From assembly GCF_003258605.2 (NCBI RefSeq), contig NZ_CP031264.1, forward strand, positions 992,001 to 1,056,000: a stretch of DNA of 64,000 nt, written 5' to 3'. A program made the translations under genes and the position numbers. Positions within the stretch are counted from its first letter, which is position 1, and every line of letters begins with the position of its first letter. Below, piece after piece: positions 41,054-49,425 of the stretch. This DNA is from Peterkaempfera bronchialis (GTDB lineage Bacteria; Actinomycetota; Actinomycetes; Streptomycetales; Streptomycetaceae). The notes beneath the pieces were generated by a model. The model did not search any database, was not told the DNA's origin, and saw nothing but the letters and a program-made list of their open reading frames with translations.

Positions 41054-41560
41054 AGTCTGGGACCTCAATCGGTTCACTGGGCAGCCGGGCCTCGCGGCTC
41101 CTGGCGCCCGTGGCACCCGTTTCGGTTCGGTGTGCCGGAGGGGCGCCGGGCTCTTGCGAACCCGCCGACGCCGTCGGACTCGGCCCAGTCTTAGCGACCC
41201 GCCCGAACCCCGACAAACCCCCTCCTACGACCCCGCCCCGTAGCCGACCGGACCCCCGCACCCGCCCCCGACCCCGCGAAACCACCCCCGCCGGACCCCG
41301 GACCGCCCCTCGCGGACGACCGCGCCGGACCGCCGCCCCTCCCTCACCAGCCCATTTGCCCGTGATTCGCCGCATGTGCGGCTTAAACACGCAGATGCCC
41401 GAAATCAGATGTTTATTCTGCGACCGGCACCCCACCGGCCGTCTACGAGCAAGCCTCGTACACCCACGAATCCCTGTGAGCCTCTTCACGTGCGAGGCCC
41501 CCGCAGAGGCATTGCAAAGGGATGTTTGCAAAGAAGTCTTTGGGAATCTATCGTCTCCGC
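41054..41560. other. Divergent intergenic region between transglycosylase and ArsR/MFS
   Basis: No gene recognised over 507 bases. The middle is a C-rich low-complexity tract (about 41190-41345); the right side is notably AT-richer and contains the ArsR promoter. Confidence 0.45.
41512..41554 (+). promoter_or_regulatory. Promoter and operator of the ArsR/MFS pair
   Basis: TTGCAAAG is repeated at 41512-41519 and 41526-41533; the second forms CAAAG-AAGT-CTTTG (41529-41542), an inverted repeat. TTGCAA (41526-41531) and TATCGT (41549-41554) with a 17-base spacer look like -35 and -10, and the -10 ends 6 nt before ATG 41561. Confidence 0.55.
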
Positions 41561-42220
41561 ATGCACGAGAAGCACCCTCCGCCCTCCCCCTCCCCCTCCC
41601 CCTCCCCCTCCGACGCCGTCCTCGACGCCGGAGGTCTGCGCGCGCTGTCCCACCCCGTACGGCTGCGGCTGCTGGGACTGCTGCGGCAGTACGGACCGTC
41701 GACGGCCACCAGGCTGGCCGAGCACCTGGGGCTCACCTCCGGAGCGACCAGCTACCACCTGCGTCGACTCGCCGCCGCCGGGTTCGTGGAGGAGGACACC
41801 GAGCGGGGCAGTGCGCGGGAACGCTGGTGGCGGTCCATGCACCAGACGACCCGGTTCGACGACATGGCGCTGGCCGAGCAGGAGCCCGAGGCGGCCCAGG
41901 CGTACCGCCAGTCCGTCGCCGCCGCGCACACGCTGCGCACCCAGCGGGCGCTGGGAGAGCTCCGGACGATGCCGCGCGCCTGGCGGGAGGCGTTCGACAT
42001 CAGCGACTGGGCACTGCGGCTCACCCCCGGGGAGGCCGCCGCGCTCCATGGCGAGCTGGTGGCGGTCATCGCCCGCTACCGGCGGGACTCGCCGGAGGAC
42101 GCGGCGGGCGCTCCGGCCGAGGCGCAGCGGGTCATGCTGATCGCCCACCTGTTGCCCGAGCCGGACGTAACCGCGTCGGCCGAAGGCTCCGAAGGTGCGA
42201 CCGGGGCGGAGGCACCGTGA
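41561..42220 (+). CDS. ArsR-like helix-turn-helix regulator
   Basis: A 219-residue regulator. After a Pro/Ser repeat near the N-terminus, the ArsR winged helix is at about 20-95 (LRALSHPVRLRLLGLLRQYG; TRLAEHLGLTSGATSYHLRR; wing EEDTERGSARERWW). The C-terminal helical region resembles the YdfH/UbiC-like tails of ArsR proteins paired with MFS exporters. ATG 41561 has no ribosome-binding site but is 6 nt from a -10 hexamer, suggesting a leaderless mRNA. The stop overlaps the exporter's GTG. Confidence 0.87.
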   Translation: MHEKHPPPSPSPSPSPSDAVLDAGGLRALSHPVRLRLLGLLRQYGPSTATRLAEHLGLTSGATSYHLRRLAAAGFVEEDTERGSARERWWRSMHQTTRFDDMALAEQEPEAAQAYRQSVAAAHTLRTQRALGELRTMPRAWREAFDISDWALRLTPGEAAALHGELVAVIARYRRDSPEDAAGAPAEAQRVMLIAHLLPEPDVTASAEGSEGATGAEAP

Positions 42221-43722
42221 CCGCCGCACCTCCCGCGCCGATACCCGCGTCCGCCGACGCCCCCGTCGATGTCCCCGCAGCCGTCCCCGCAGCCGTCGCC
42301 GCAGGCCCGGACCCGGGCGCCGACCCGGGCGCAGGCGGTCGCCGGGAACTGCGACCCCTGGCCGGGGTACTCACCGCCATGGCGGTGTCGCTGACCGGCA
42401 CCCGGATCTCCGCCGTCGCGCTGCCCTGGTTCGTCCTCGCCACCACCGGCAGCGCCACCCGGACCGGGCTGGTCGCCTTCTGCGAGATGGCCCCCTACGT
42501 CCTGGTCAAGGCGCTCACCGGACCGCTGCTGGACCGGGTCGGCCCGCGCCGCGTCTCCTGGATCACGGACGCGGTGAGCGCTGCGGCCGCCGCGCTCATC
42601 CCGCTGCTGCACGCCCTGGGCGTCTTCTCCTTCGGGCTGCTGCTGGCGCTGGTCGCCGTCATCGGCGCGGTACGCGGCCCGGGCGACCTGGCCAAGCACA
42701 TCATGGTCCCCGAGTCGGCCGACCTCAGCCGGGTGCCGCTGGAACGGGCGACCGGGCTGGCCGGTGTCACCGAACGGCTCGCCTCCACCATCGGCCCGGC
42801 GGCGGGCGGTTCGCTGGTCGCCCTGCTCGGCCCGCTCACCGGCGTCGCCGTCAACGCGGTCTGCTTCGCGCTCGGCTCGGTGGTGGTCGGGCTGGTCCTG
42901 CCGCGCGGCATGGGCCGGTCGGCCACGTCGCAGAGCGACACCTCCGCCGACCCGGCCGAGCCGGGCTACTGGAGCCGGTTCGGCGAGGGCCTGCGCTTCC
43001 TGCGCGGCGAACCGCTGCTGCTCACCGTGATCGTCATGGTCGGCATCACCAATCTGCTGGACGCGGCCTTCATGACGGTGCTGGTACCCGTCTGGGCCAA
43101 GGACTCCGGCGGCGGCCCGACGGCCATCGGCCTCACCGGCAGCGCCTGGGGCATCGCAGCGGTGGGCGGCTCGCTGATCGCGGCGGCGGTCGCGCACCGG
43201 ATGCGGCGCCGGGTGGTCTTCTTCGCCGGGTTCCTGCTCGCGGGGGCGCCCCGGTTCCTGGTGCTGGCCCTCGGCGCACCGATGTGGGCGGTACTGGCCG
43301 TCTTCGCCGTGGGCGGCTTCGGCGCGGGCTTCCTCAACCCCATCCTGGGGGCGGTCTCCTTCGAACGGGTCCCCCGCCGGCTGCTGGGCCGGGTCAACGC
43401 CCTGGGCGACTCCATGGCCTGGGCCGGCATCCCCGTCGGCGGACTGATCGCCGGCGCCGCCGTCGCCACCGCCGGCCTCGCCCCCACCCTGCTGGCCGCC
43501 GGCGCCGCGTACTTCCTCACCACCAACCTCACGGGCCTGCGGCCGGAGTGGAAGGAGATGGACCGCCTGCGCGGCAGAGGCACGGCAACCGACCCAGCAA
43601 TGCCCGCCGAACCGGCCCCGCCCCGCCCGCTACAGATCCCACCCCCTCACCACGGCACGGACGGCCGGTCCGCCGCTCGACCAGGGCGGAGAGATCCGCG
43701 GCGGAGGTCGTCAGACGGGTGA
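42217..43722 (+). CDS. MFS transporter paired with ArsR regulator
   Basis: A 501-residue membrane protein of about 12 helices, with GPLLDRVGPRRVSWITD as the loop 2-3 motif and GYWSRFGEGLRFLRGEPLLL between the halves, as in MFS_3 enterobactin-exporter-like proteins. The first 45 residues are Ala/Pro-rich. GTG 42217 overlaps the ArsR stop (GTGA), giving coupling. Probably exports a small molecule sensed by the ArsR protein. Confidence 0.87.
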   Translation: MTAAPPAPIPASADAPVDVPAAVPAAVAAGPDPGADPGAGGRRELRPLAGVLTAMAVSLTGTRISAVALPWFVLATTGSATRTGLVAFCEMAPYVLVKALTGPLLDRVGPRRVSWITDAVSAAAAALIPLLHALGVFSFGLLLALVAVIGAVRGPGDLAKHIMVPESADLSRVPLERATGLAGVTERLASTIGPAAGGSLVALLGPLTGVAVNAVCFALGSVVVGLVLPRGMGRSATSQSDTSADPAEPGYWSRFGEGLRFLRGEPLLLTVIVMVGITNLLDAAFMTVLVPVWAKDSGGGPTAIGLTGSAWGIAAVGGSLIAAAVAHRMRRRVVFFAGFLLAGAPRFLVLALGAPMWAVLAVFAVGGFGAGFLNPILGAVSFERVPRRLLGRVNALGDSMAWAGIPVGGLIAGAAVATAGLAPTLLAAGAAYFLTTNLTGLRPEWKEMDRLRGRGTATDPAMPAEPAPPRPLQIPPPHHGTDGRSAARPGRRDPRRRSSDG

Positions 43723-43823
43723 TCTGCGGAACCTTGCGGGCAGTGCGAGCGGGGCGGCGGCCGACGGGCTGAAGGCGCAGCCGAAATCGTTCCGCCCGGC
43801 CCGCACCGCGTCGGGGCGCCTCT

Positions 43824-45266
43824 TCAGCGCACCAGTTTGCGGATGACCATGCCCACGATGAGTGTGGTGAACAGCAGGCCGGCGGCGGTGAAGGCGACCG
43901 CCAGCGCCGTCCAGCCCGGAGAGGTGAGCTGCGAGGGAGCACCGGTTCCCACGTTCAGCCAGAGAGCGACGGCGAGGACAAGCGCCTTCACCATTGCGGA
44001 CGCGCTCATGAAGCCCTGGCCGGTCCCGTGCAGCGGGCCGGCCAGATGGAGGCAGACGGCCGTGAGCAGGATGCCCAGCAGCAGCACCCGTGCGGGATTG
44101 CGGGCACGTACGCCCCACCCGAGGAAGCCGCCCACGACTCCCTGGACGAGGTAGCGCCGAAAACGCGGCAGAAGGGCTGCTTCCCGCTGCCGGGTGAGGT
44201 AGTAGAGCTGGTCCACCTCTCGGTTCCTGTTCCGTCTGGCCAGGGCCGCCCTGACGGTCTCCAGAGCTGCCGCCGTCACCTCGGTGAAGGCACGGTCCAG
44301 GAAGGAGAGAACCTGGTCCGAGTTACGAAACGTCTGCCCGGTGAGTTCCAGATCGCCCACGCTGGAGTCCTCATCGAGGTCATAACGGGACCGCCCGGTG
44401 GGCAGGCCGAGCGCACCTGTGACGGAGGTGCCCCGGAGACCGATCACCGAGGGGGCGCGGGAACCGGCCGTGAGCCGGGCCAGGGTGGAGTTGCGGAAGG
44501 ACAGCCGGGCCGGTGCCGCCCCCTGGTCGCCCTGCGCCTCCAGATCCCTGACGTCGACCGGGCCCCGGATGTCGCTGTCGGCGATGCAGCTGTCACCCGC
44601 AGGGAGCACCAGACCGTTGACGCGTAAGGTGTCACTGCAGCGCAGATCCGTGGTCCTGAGGGGTACATCGAGGCGGACTCGCTTGAGCATCAGCTCCCTC
44701 GTGTCGAGGTCGTGCAGCACCAGACCCAAAAGCCACAGGTCGTCGAAGGAGAGGTGTTCGGCGGCATGAAGTCCGTTGATCTCCACCCGGGGCCGCCCGA
44801 GGCGCCCGGAGGCCACCTGGCTCTTCAGGGCCATGGCCGCGACCCGTGAGCCGTTGACCCTGACCGATCCCCGCAGAGCAGTCAGCCGCACCGACTGCTC
44901 GGCACGCAGCCGCTGGAGGTGGACATCACCGCAGGAGTGGAGGTCAAGGGAGACGAGCGAGGTATCGGTGATCGTGATGTCACAGCCGAGGGACGCGTTG
45001 CGGACGGTCAGCCGCCCGATGCGGGAGTTGGTGACCAGGAGGGCGTCGGCCTCGATATGGTCGATGACCAGTTCCTCGATATGGCACGAGCGGACGGTCA
45101 GCGGGCCTTCAAGGGACACCTGCTCGAAGGCGATCCGGTCGGCGACCACCGTGTCGAGGAGGAGTGCGGTGTCGATCTCGTCACGGTGGAGGCTGAGACT
45201 GCGGTCGGAGACGGTTCGCTGCCGACCGATGGCAGCCAGTTCCTCAAGCGTACGGATGATCCCCAC
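43824..45266 (-). CDS. Beta-helix (pentapeptide-like) membrane protein with channel-like C-terminus; TTA codon
   Basis: A 480-residue protein. Residues about 20-330 are regularly spaced short beta strands (for example LLVTNSRIGRLTVRNASLGC), suggesting a right-handed beta helix. The C-terminus has about three membrane segments with LWLNVGTGAP in a position like the pore loop of two-helix ion channels, ending LLFTTLIVGMVIRKLVR. This build recalls pentapeptide-repeat proteins fused to a potassium-channel-like end. GTG 45266 follows AGAGGA. Leu214 is TTA (44625-44627). It is the last gene of the five-gene operon; function unknown. Confidence 0.7.
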   Translation of the reverse strand: MGIIRTLEELAAIGRQRTVSDRSLSLHRDEIDTALLLDTVVADRIAFEQVSLEGPLTVRSCHIEELVIDHIEADALLVTNSRIGRLTVRNASLGCDITITDTSLVSLDLHSCGDVHLQRLRAEQSVRLTALRGSVRVNGSRVAAMALKSQVASGRLGRPRVEINGLHAAEHLSFDDLWLLGLVLHDLDTRELMLKRVRLDVPLRTTDLRCSDTLRVNGLVLPAGDSCIADSDIRGPVDVRDLEAQGDQGAAPARLSFRNSTLARLTAGSRAPSVIGLRGTSVTGALGLPTGRSRYDLDEDSSVGDLELTGQTFRNSDQVLSFLDRAFTEVTAAALETVRAALARRNRNREVDQLYYLTRQREAALLPRFRRYLVQGVVGGFLGWGVRARNPARVLLLGILLTAVCLHLAGPLHGTGQGFMSASAMVKALVLAVALWLNVGTGAPSQLTSPGWTALAVAFTAAGLLFTTLIVGMVIRKLVR

Positions 45267-45315
45267 GGGCGGTCCTCTGCCGAGCGTAGTGGACGGGCAT
45301 GTGATCGCTCCGGCG

Positions 45316-45936
45316 TCAGTTCCCCTTCGCCTCCGCCGTCGGGTGAAGGTCCAGGACCGACCGCAACTCATCGGGCGTGCAGGCCCGGGGAGCAGCGTGC
45401 AGCGCTCTGCCGATCGCTTCGACGGCAGCGTCGACGCTCAGCCTGTCCGTACGGACGATCACGTCGAAAAGGCCGTCGACGTCCGCGCCGAGGAGGTCGG
45501 CGGCCGTCTCGGCCCAGGCGGTGAGCCTCTTGGTCGTGTCGGCGTCCCCACGCAGGCGGGAACGCTCCTCGCACACATCCGCCGGTACCCAGAGCAGTAC
45601 TCGCAGCCAGTCGGCCGCCGCGCCGCCGAGCAGCCGGCGGAGGTCCGCGACATTGCCGATGTGGACCACGGGGATCAGCCCCTGGGAGCGCAGTTCCGCA
45701 ATGTCGCGCCGGTCGACGGCGTAGACATTGCCGTAGCGGCGCGTCTCCACCACGATGCGGCCCTGGTCCCGGAGCCCGCTCAGCTCCTCCGAGGTGACGA
45801 AGCGGTAGCCAGCCGAGCGACCGGAGCCCTGCTTGAGCTTGGTGACCAACCGAAACCTCGGGTCGGCAGCGGAGAGGGCGGACGTGATCGTGTCCTTGCC
45901 CGCAGTCGGCGGACCGTAGAGGACGACGCCGCTCAT
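45316..45936 (-). CDS. Guanylate-kinase-like P-loop protein
   Basis: A 206-residue cytoplasmic protein. Walker A is GPPTAGKDT (about 8-16); then GSGRSAGYRFVTSEEL and VETRRYGNVYAVDRRDIAEL correspond to the GMP-binding and lid regions of guanylate kinase, with changes such as Lys-Asp for the usual Lys-Ser/Thr. GMP-binding residues are not all conserved, so the acceptor may not be GMP. Its ATG overlaps the stop of the kinase gene upstream (ATGA), and it is 49 bases before the beta-helix gene. Confidence 0.78.
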   Translation of the reverse strand: MSGVVLYGPPTAGKDTITSALSAADPRFRLVTKLKQGSGRSAGYRFVTSEELSGLRDQGRIVVETRRYGNVYAVDRRDIAELRSQGLIPVVHIGNVADLRRLLGGAAADWLRVLLWVPADVCEERSRLRGDADTTKRLTAWAETAADLLGADVDGLFDVIVRTDRLSVDAAVEAIGRALHAAPRACTPDELRSVLDLHPTAEAKGN

Positions 45937-46538
45937 GCCGCCACCTGGAGCCTCTGCGCGGCCGACTCCACCTGCTCGGCCAAGGGGCGGACAGCAGCTA
46001 TGCGGTTGTCGATCAGGTGGTGGTCGAGCACCGGCCGAAGGCCGAGGTCCATTCCCGATAGATAGGTGGACCAGTGGGTGAGCTTCCAGGTGTCCCGGGA
46101 CGCGTTGCGCGAGGTGAGCCGCTCCCGCATGGAGTCGGCGTCGCTGTCGATCCAGAAAGTCTCGAAGCGCACACCAAGACGTCGGCAGCGCCGAACGACA
46201 CGCGCCATCCACTGGCTGTCGGTCGCCTCCCTGATGAACGGTGCCACGGCGACGACGGAGATCCCGCACTCCAGATTCTCCCAGACCGCCTTCAGCAGGC
46301 AGTCGTACTCCAGCGGCCTGACCCGCTCGGTGTAGACGTCGCTGTGGCGATCGTCGGGGTCACTGCCGAAGGCCACCAGCAGCTGTTCGGTCAGCGGCCT
46401 GGTCAGGGTGTCCTTGTCGAGCATGGCCCAGCCGGTCGACGCCGCCAGCAGCTTCCCCGCTTCGGACTTCCCGGACCCCGCGAAACCGCCCACCAGGGCG
46501 AATGTGAGCGTGCTCGGTGCTGTGGTGTCACTGGTCAC
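45933..46538 (-). CDS. AAA_33/zeta-toxin-like P-loop kinase
   Basis: A 201-residue small kinase. Walker A is GGFAGSGKSEAGKLL (about 17-31), followed by GWAMLDKDTLTRPLTE and, near the middle, VVAVAPFIREATD. The pattern is that of small P-loop kinases acting on sugars, nucleosides or RNA ends. GTG 46538 is preferred over an upstream ATG because GGGGGGAGG lies just before it. Translation is coupled to the guanylate-kinase-like gene, implying that the two act on the same pathway. Confidence 0.8.
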   Translation of the reverse strand: MTSDTTAPSTLTFALVGGFAGSGKSEAGKLLAASTGWAMLDKDTLTRPLTEQLLVAFGSDPDDRHSDVYTERVRPLEYDCLLKAVWENLECGISVVAVAPFIREATDSQWMARVVRRCRRLGVRFETFWIDSDADSMRERLTSRNASRDTWKLTHWSTYLSGMDLGLRPVLDHHLIDNRIAAVRPLAEQVESAAQRLQVAA

Positions 46539-46658
46539 CCTGCCTCCCCCCGCATCGCTCTCACCGGTGTGCAATCCGTCCGCATCTCCAGCTGACTGCT
46601 ACTCAGGTAGAGCATACGGGGCTGCGCAGTTCGCCTGAGGGAGATCGCCGAAGGCCGG

Positions 46659-47507
46659 TCAGGACCCTTCGCGTAGTTGACGCAAGGCGCCCGCGATGTC
46701 CAGGTCGATGCCGTCGCGGGCGCCGTCCCATCGGGCGAGCACGGCGGAGGCAGCGCGCATCAACTCGTCCGGCAGACCCACCTCGGCCAGCAGATCGGCG
46801 GCCTCGTCCAGTTCCGGCCCCCAGCGCCAGGCGCGACCGGCGGTCTTGGGGATGTAGCCGGTCTCGGCCAGATAGCTCCCCGGGCGCTGCCCTGCGAGGT
46901 CGAGCAGTTCGTCGGCGACGCCGCCGGCGTCGGCCACCCCGTACGCCAGGGCCGCCAGGACACGGGATACTTTCTGGTAGCTGGTGTAGGCGAGCTTGAG
47001 CGCCGACGCCTTGCCGATCTCCTCCCCCAACGGATGGACGCGTACATCGGTCGAGGCGAAGAGTTCCCGGAGCCGAGCGACCGCCACAGGCGGCCCGGCG
47101 GCGTACAGGCGCGGTCGTTTTCCACCGACCGGAGGCGAACCGACCACTGCTGCGTCGACGACCGTCGCGCCCTCCAACAGGTTCGCGATGCGCAGCATGC
47201 GTTGCGGAGCGATGGCATTCGCCTCGACGTAGGTCTTTCCGGCAAAGCCGTGCTCCGCGACCTGCCGGGCGACATCCTCGGCCGCCGCCGGGGGGCACAG
47301 GGAGATGACGACATCAGCCCGCTCCAGAAGGACGGACAGATCGCGGACCGCCACCAGTCCGGCCGCTTCGGCCCGCGCAGCCGTGGCACTACTGCGTGCT
47401 GCGGAGTGCCACAGCACCTCCACGCCACGGCTGCGCAGCTGACCGGCCACCGCCGCGCCCATGCTGCCGGGATGCAGGATTCCGACCGTTGGAGCGGACC
47501 GGGTCAT
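46659..47507 (-). CDS. NAD(P)-binding dehydrogenase with DUF1932-like C-terminus
   Basis: A 282-residue beta-hydroxyacid-dehydrogenase relative. The cofactor motif is VGILHPGSMGAAVAGQL, and ASALKLAYTSYQK in the second half contains the lysine of the DUF1932 subgroup (6-phosphogluconate dehydrogenase-like). AAVVGSPPVGGKRPRLYAAG lies between. ATG 47507 overlaps the HAD gene stop (ATGA). The next gene downstream begins 120 bases later. Substrate unknown; could be a reductase of a keto- or imino-acid. Confidence 0.83.
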   Translation of the reverse strand: MTRSAPTVGILHPGSMGAAVAGQLRSRGVEVLWHSAARSSATAARAEAAGLVAVRDLSVLLERADVVISLCPPAAAEDVARQVAEHGFAGKTYVEANAIAPQRMLRIANLLEGATVVDAAVVGSPPVGGKRPRLYAAGPPVAVARLRELFASTDVRVHPLGEEIGKASALKLAYTSYQKVSRVLAALAYGVADAGGVADELLDLAGQRPGSYLAETGYIPKTAGRAWRWGPELDEAADLLAEVGLPDELMRAASAVLARWDGARDGIDLDIAGALRQLREGS

Positions 47508-48172
47508 TCGACGTTCCTCACCGATCCGGCAGCGGCCAGCAGGTCGATCGCCGCGCGCGCCTCAGCGACCTGACGATCGGGAGGCAGCAGGTCACCGGGC
47601 CAGGGGCGTCCCCGGCTGATCCATACCGTACGGAGACCGGCGGCCTGGCCGCCGCCGATGTCATTCACCGGGCTGTCGCCGACCATCCAGATGCCGGCGC
47701 CGTCACACACGGCTCCGCAGCGACGCACCGCTTCATGGAACATGGCCGGATCGGGCTTACGCACCCCGATCTCCTCGGAGATGCACACCGCGTCCACATG
47801 GTCGGCGATCCGGGTGGCGCGCAGCTTGGCCCACTGGATGTCGGCAGCCCCGTTCGTCGCCACGCCGATCCGCCAACCGTCGGCGCGCAGCCCCTCCAGA
47901 CCGGACAGCACCTCCTGCGGGCAGACCACCGCAGCGGCGATGTCGGAGCAGTAGCGGTTCCACAGGGCCCCCACGGACTCGTCAAGGACGAACCGCTCAC
48001 GAACCCGGGCGAAGTGAGCCGGAGTGGCGCGGTCCGCGAGGAGGCCGATGAGCCAGCGTTCGGACCCGGGGCTCAGGCCGTGCCGCGCCTGAAAACGGCC
48101 GGCCCACTCTGCGAGCGTGCACTGCCGGTCCACAAGTGTGTTGTCGAGGTCGAAGAGCACCAGGGGCTGCAC
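47504..48172 (-). CDS. HAD-family hydrolase (phosphatase)
   Basis: A 222-residue HAD phosphatase. Motif I is LFDLDNTLVDR at the N-terminus, motif II is in GVATNGAADIQWAKL, the Lys in GVRKPDPAMF, and motif III/IV in MVGDSPVNDIGGG. The cap is helical (subclass I). GTG 48172 is the start. It is the first gene of the five-gene minus-strand operon and probably dephosphorylates an intermediate made or used by the kinase-like proteins. Confidence 0.88.
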   Translation of the reverse strand: MQPLVLFDLDNTLVDRQCTLAEWAGRFQARHGLSPGSERWLIGLLADRATPAHFARVRERFVLDESVGALWNRYCSDIAAAVVCPQEVLSGLEGLRADGWRIGVATNGAADIQWAKLRATRIADHVDAVCISEEIGVRKPDPAMFHEAVRRCGAVCDGAGIWMVGDSPVNDIGGGQAAGLRTVWISRGRPWPGDLLPPDRQVAEARAAIDLLAAAGSVRNVE

Positions 48173-48263
48173 ATCACCAGACTCTACCGATGCCCGCCGG
48201 CGCCGGGCAGAGCCTGGCTGGCCACACGCAGGCCGACAAGGCCGGAGTCGCTGCGTGGGGGGA

Positions 48264-48305
48264 TTGGTCTACACCCTTGACAGGTATAGGCCAAGCAAGT
48301 TGAGT
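48264..48305 (+). promoter_or_regulatory. Chitinase promoter with DasR-like site
   Basis: TTGGTCTACACC (48264-48275) differs by one base from the core GGTCTAGACC of DasR (dre) sites found at chitin-responsive promoters. It abuts TTGACA (48277-48282); TTGAGT 17 bases later (48300-48305) is a plausible -10. Confidence 0.5.
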
Positions 48306-48342
48306 GACGTCACCCCCCACAGCACTGAGGATGTGTGGTCAT

Positions 48343-49425
48343 ATGTCGAAGAAGCGCATCATGGCGTGTCTCTCCGCCGCCGCGTTCGCAGGCGCCCTTG
48401 CGGTCGCCGTTCCGGCGGGTTCTGCCTCCGCTGCGGACTGCGCGGCGGCGTGGAATGCCGCCACCGCGTACACGGGCGGTGCGGCGGTCTCGTACGGCGG
48501 GCACAACTGGTCGGCGAAGTGGTGGACCCAGAATGAGACGCCCGGCGGGGCCTCCGGGGTCTGGACGGACCAGGGCACCTGCGGCAGCGGGGGCGGGGGC
48601 GGCTCGGGGTCCGAGTGCAGCCACCCGGACTGGGTCGCCGGACGGTGGTACGCGACCGGGGACATCGTCCGGTACACCAACGGCGGTCTCTACCGGGCGA
48701 CGCACGACAACCCGGGCTACGACCCGGTGATCAGCACCTGGTACTGGGAGCCGTACTCCTGCGGAAGCGGCAGCACCGGTGGGGGCGGCACGCCGCCGAG
48801 CCAGGGTGGCTTTGTGGTCAGCGAGGCGCAGTTCAACCAGATGTTCCCGGGTCGGAACTCCTTCTACAGCTACAGCGGCCTGACCGCCGCGCTCGGCGCC
48901 TACCCCGGCTTCGCCACCACCGGCAGCGACACCGTCAAGAAGCAGGAGGCCGCCGCCTTCCTCGCCAACGTCAGCCACGAGACCGGCGGCCTGGTCTACG
49001 TGGTCGAGCAGAACACCGCCAACTACCCCCACTACTGCGACACCGGCCAGCCCTACGGCTGCCCCGCCGGACAAGCCGCCTACTACGGCCGCGGTCCCAT
49101 CCAACTCAGCTGGAACTTCAACTACAAAGCCGCCGGCGACGCCCTCGGCATCGACCTCCTCCACAACCCCAACCTCGTCCAGACCGACTCCGCCGTCGCC
49201 TGGAAGACCGCCCTCTGGTACTGGAACACCCAGACCGGCCCCGGCACCATGACCCCCCACAACGCCATCGTCAACGGCCGCGGCTTCGGCGAGACCATCC
49301 GCAGCATCAACGGCTCCCTGGAATGCAACGGCCGCAACCCCGCCCAGGTCCAGAGCCGCATCGACGCCTACCAGCGCTTCACCCAGATCCTCGGCACCAC
49401 CCCCGGCTCCAACCTCACCTGCTGA
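48343..49425 (+). CDS. Secreted GH19 chitinase with two chitin-binding domains
   Basis: A 360-residue exported chitinase. Signal peptide 1-31; CBM5/12-like domains at about 33-80 and 92-140 (both rich in Trp, each with paired Cys); Gly-rich linkers; GH19 domain about 155-360. The catalytic pair is Glu213 in SHETGG and Glu222 in VVEQN, with YYGRGPIQLSWNFNY following. ATG 48343 is chosen because the signal peptide begins there. Regulated, by inference, through the DasR-like site upstream. Its last 58 bases overlap the convergent PAP2 gene. Confidence 0.94.
   Translation: MSKKRIMACLSAAAFAGALAVAVPAGSASAADCAAAWNAATAYTGGAAVSYGGHNWSAKWWTQNETPGGASGVWTDQGTCGSGGGGGSGSECSHPDWVAGRWYATGDIVRYTNGGLYRATHDNPGYDPVISTWYWEPYSCGSGSTGGGGTPPSQGGFVVSEAQFNQMFPGRNSFYSYSGLTAALGAYPGFATTGSDTVKKQEAAAFLANVSHETGGLVYVVEQNTANYPHYCDTGQPYGCPAGQAAYYGRGPIQLSWNFNYKAAGDALGIDLLHNPNLVQTDSAVAWKTALWYWNTQTGPGTMTPHNAIVNGRGFGETIRSINGSLECNGRNPAQVQSRIDAYQRFTQILGTTPGSNLTC

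Noticed and set aside
41054-41400. c-di-AMP (ydaO-type) riboswitch before the transglycosylase gene
   Set aside because: Wall hydrolase genes often have one, but the conserved core strings could not be found in the minus-strand leader.
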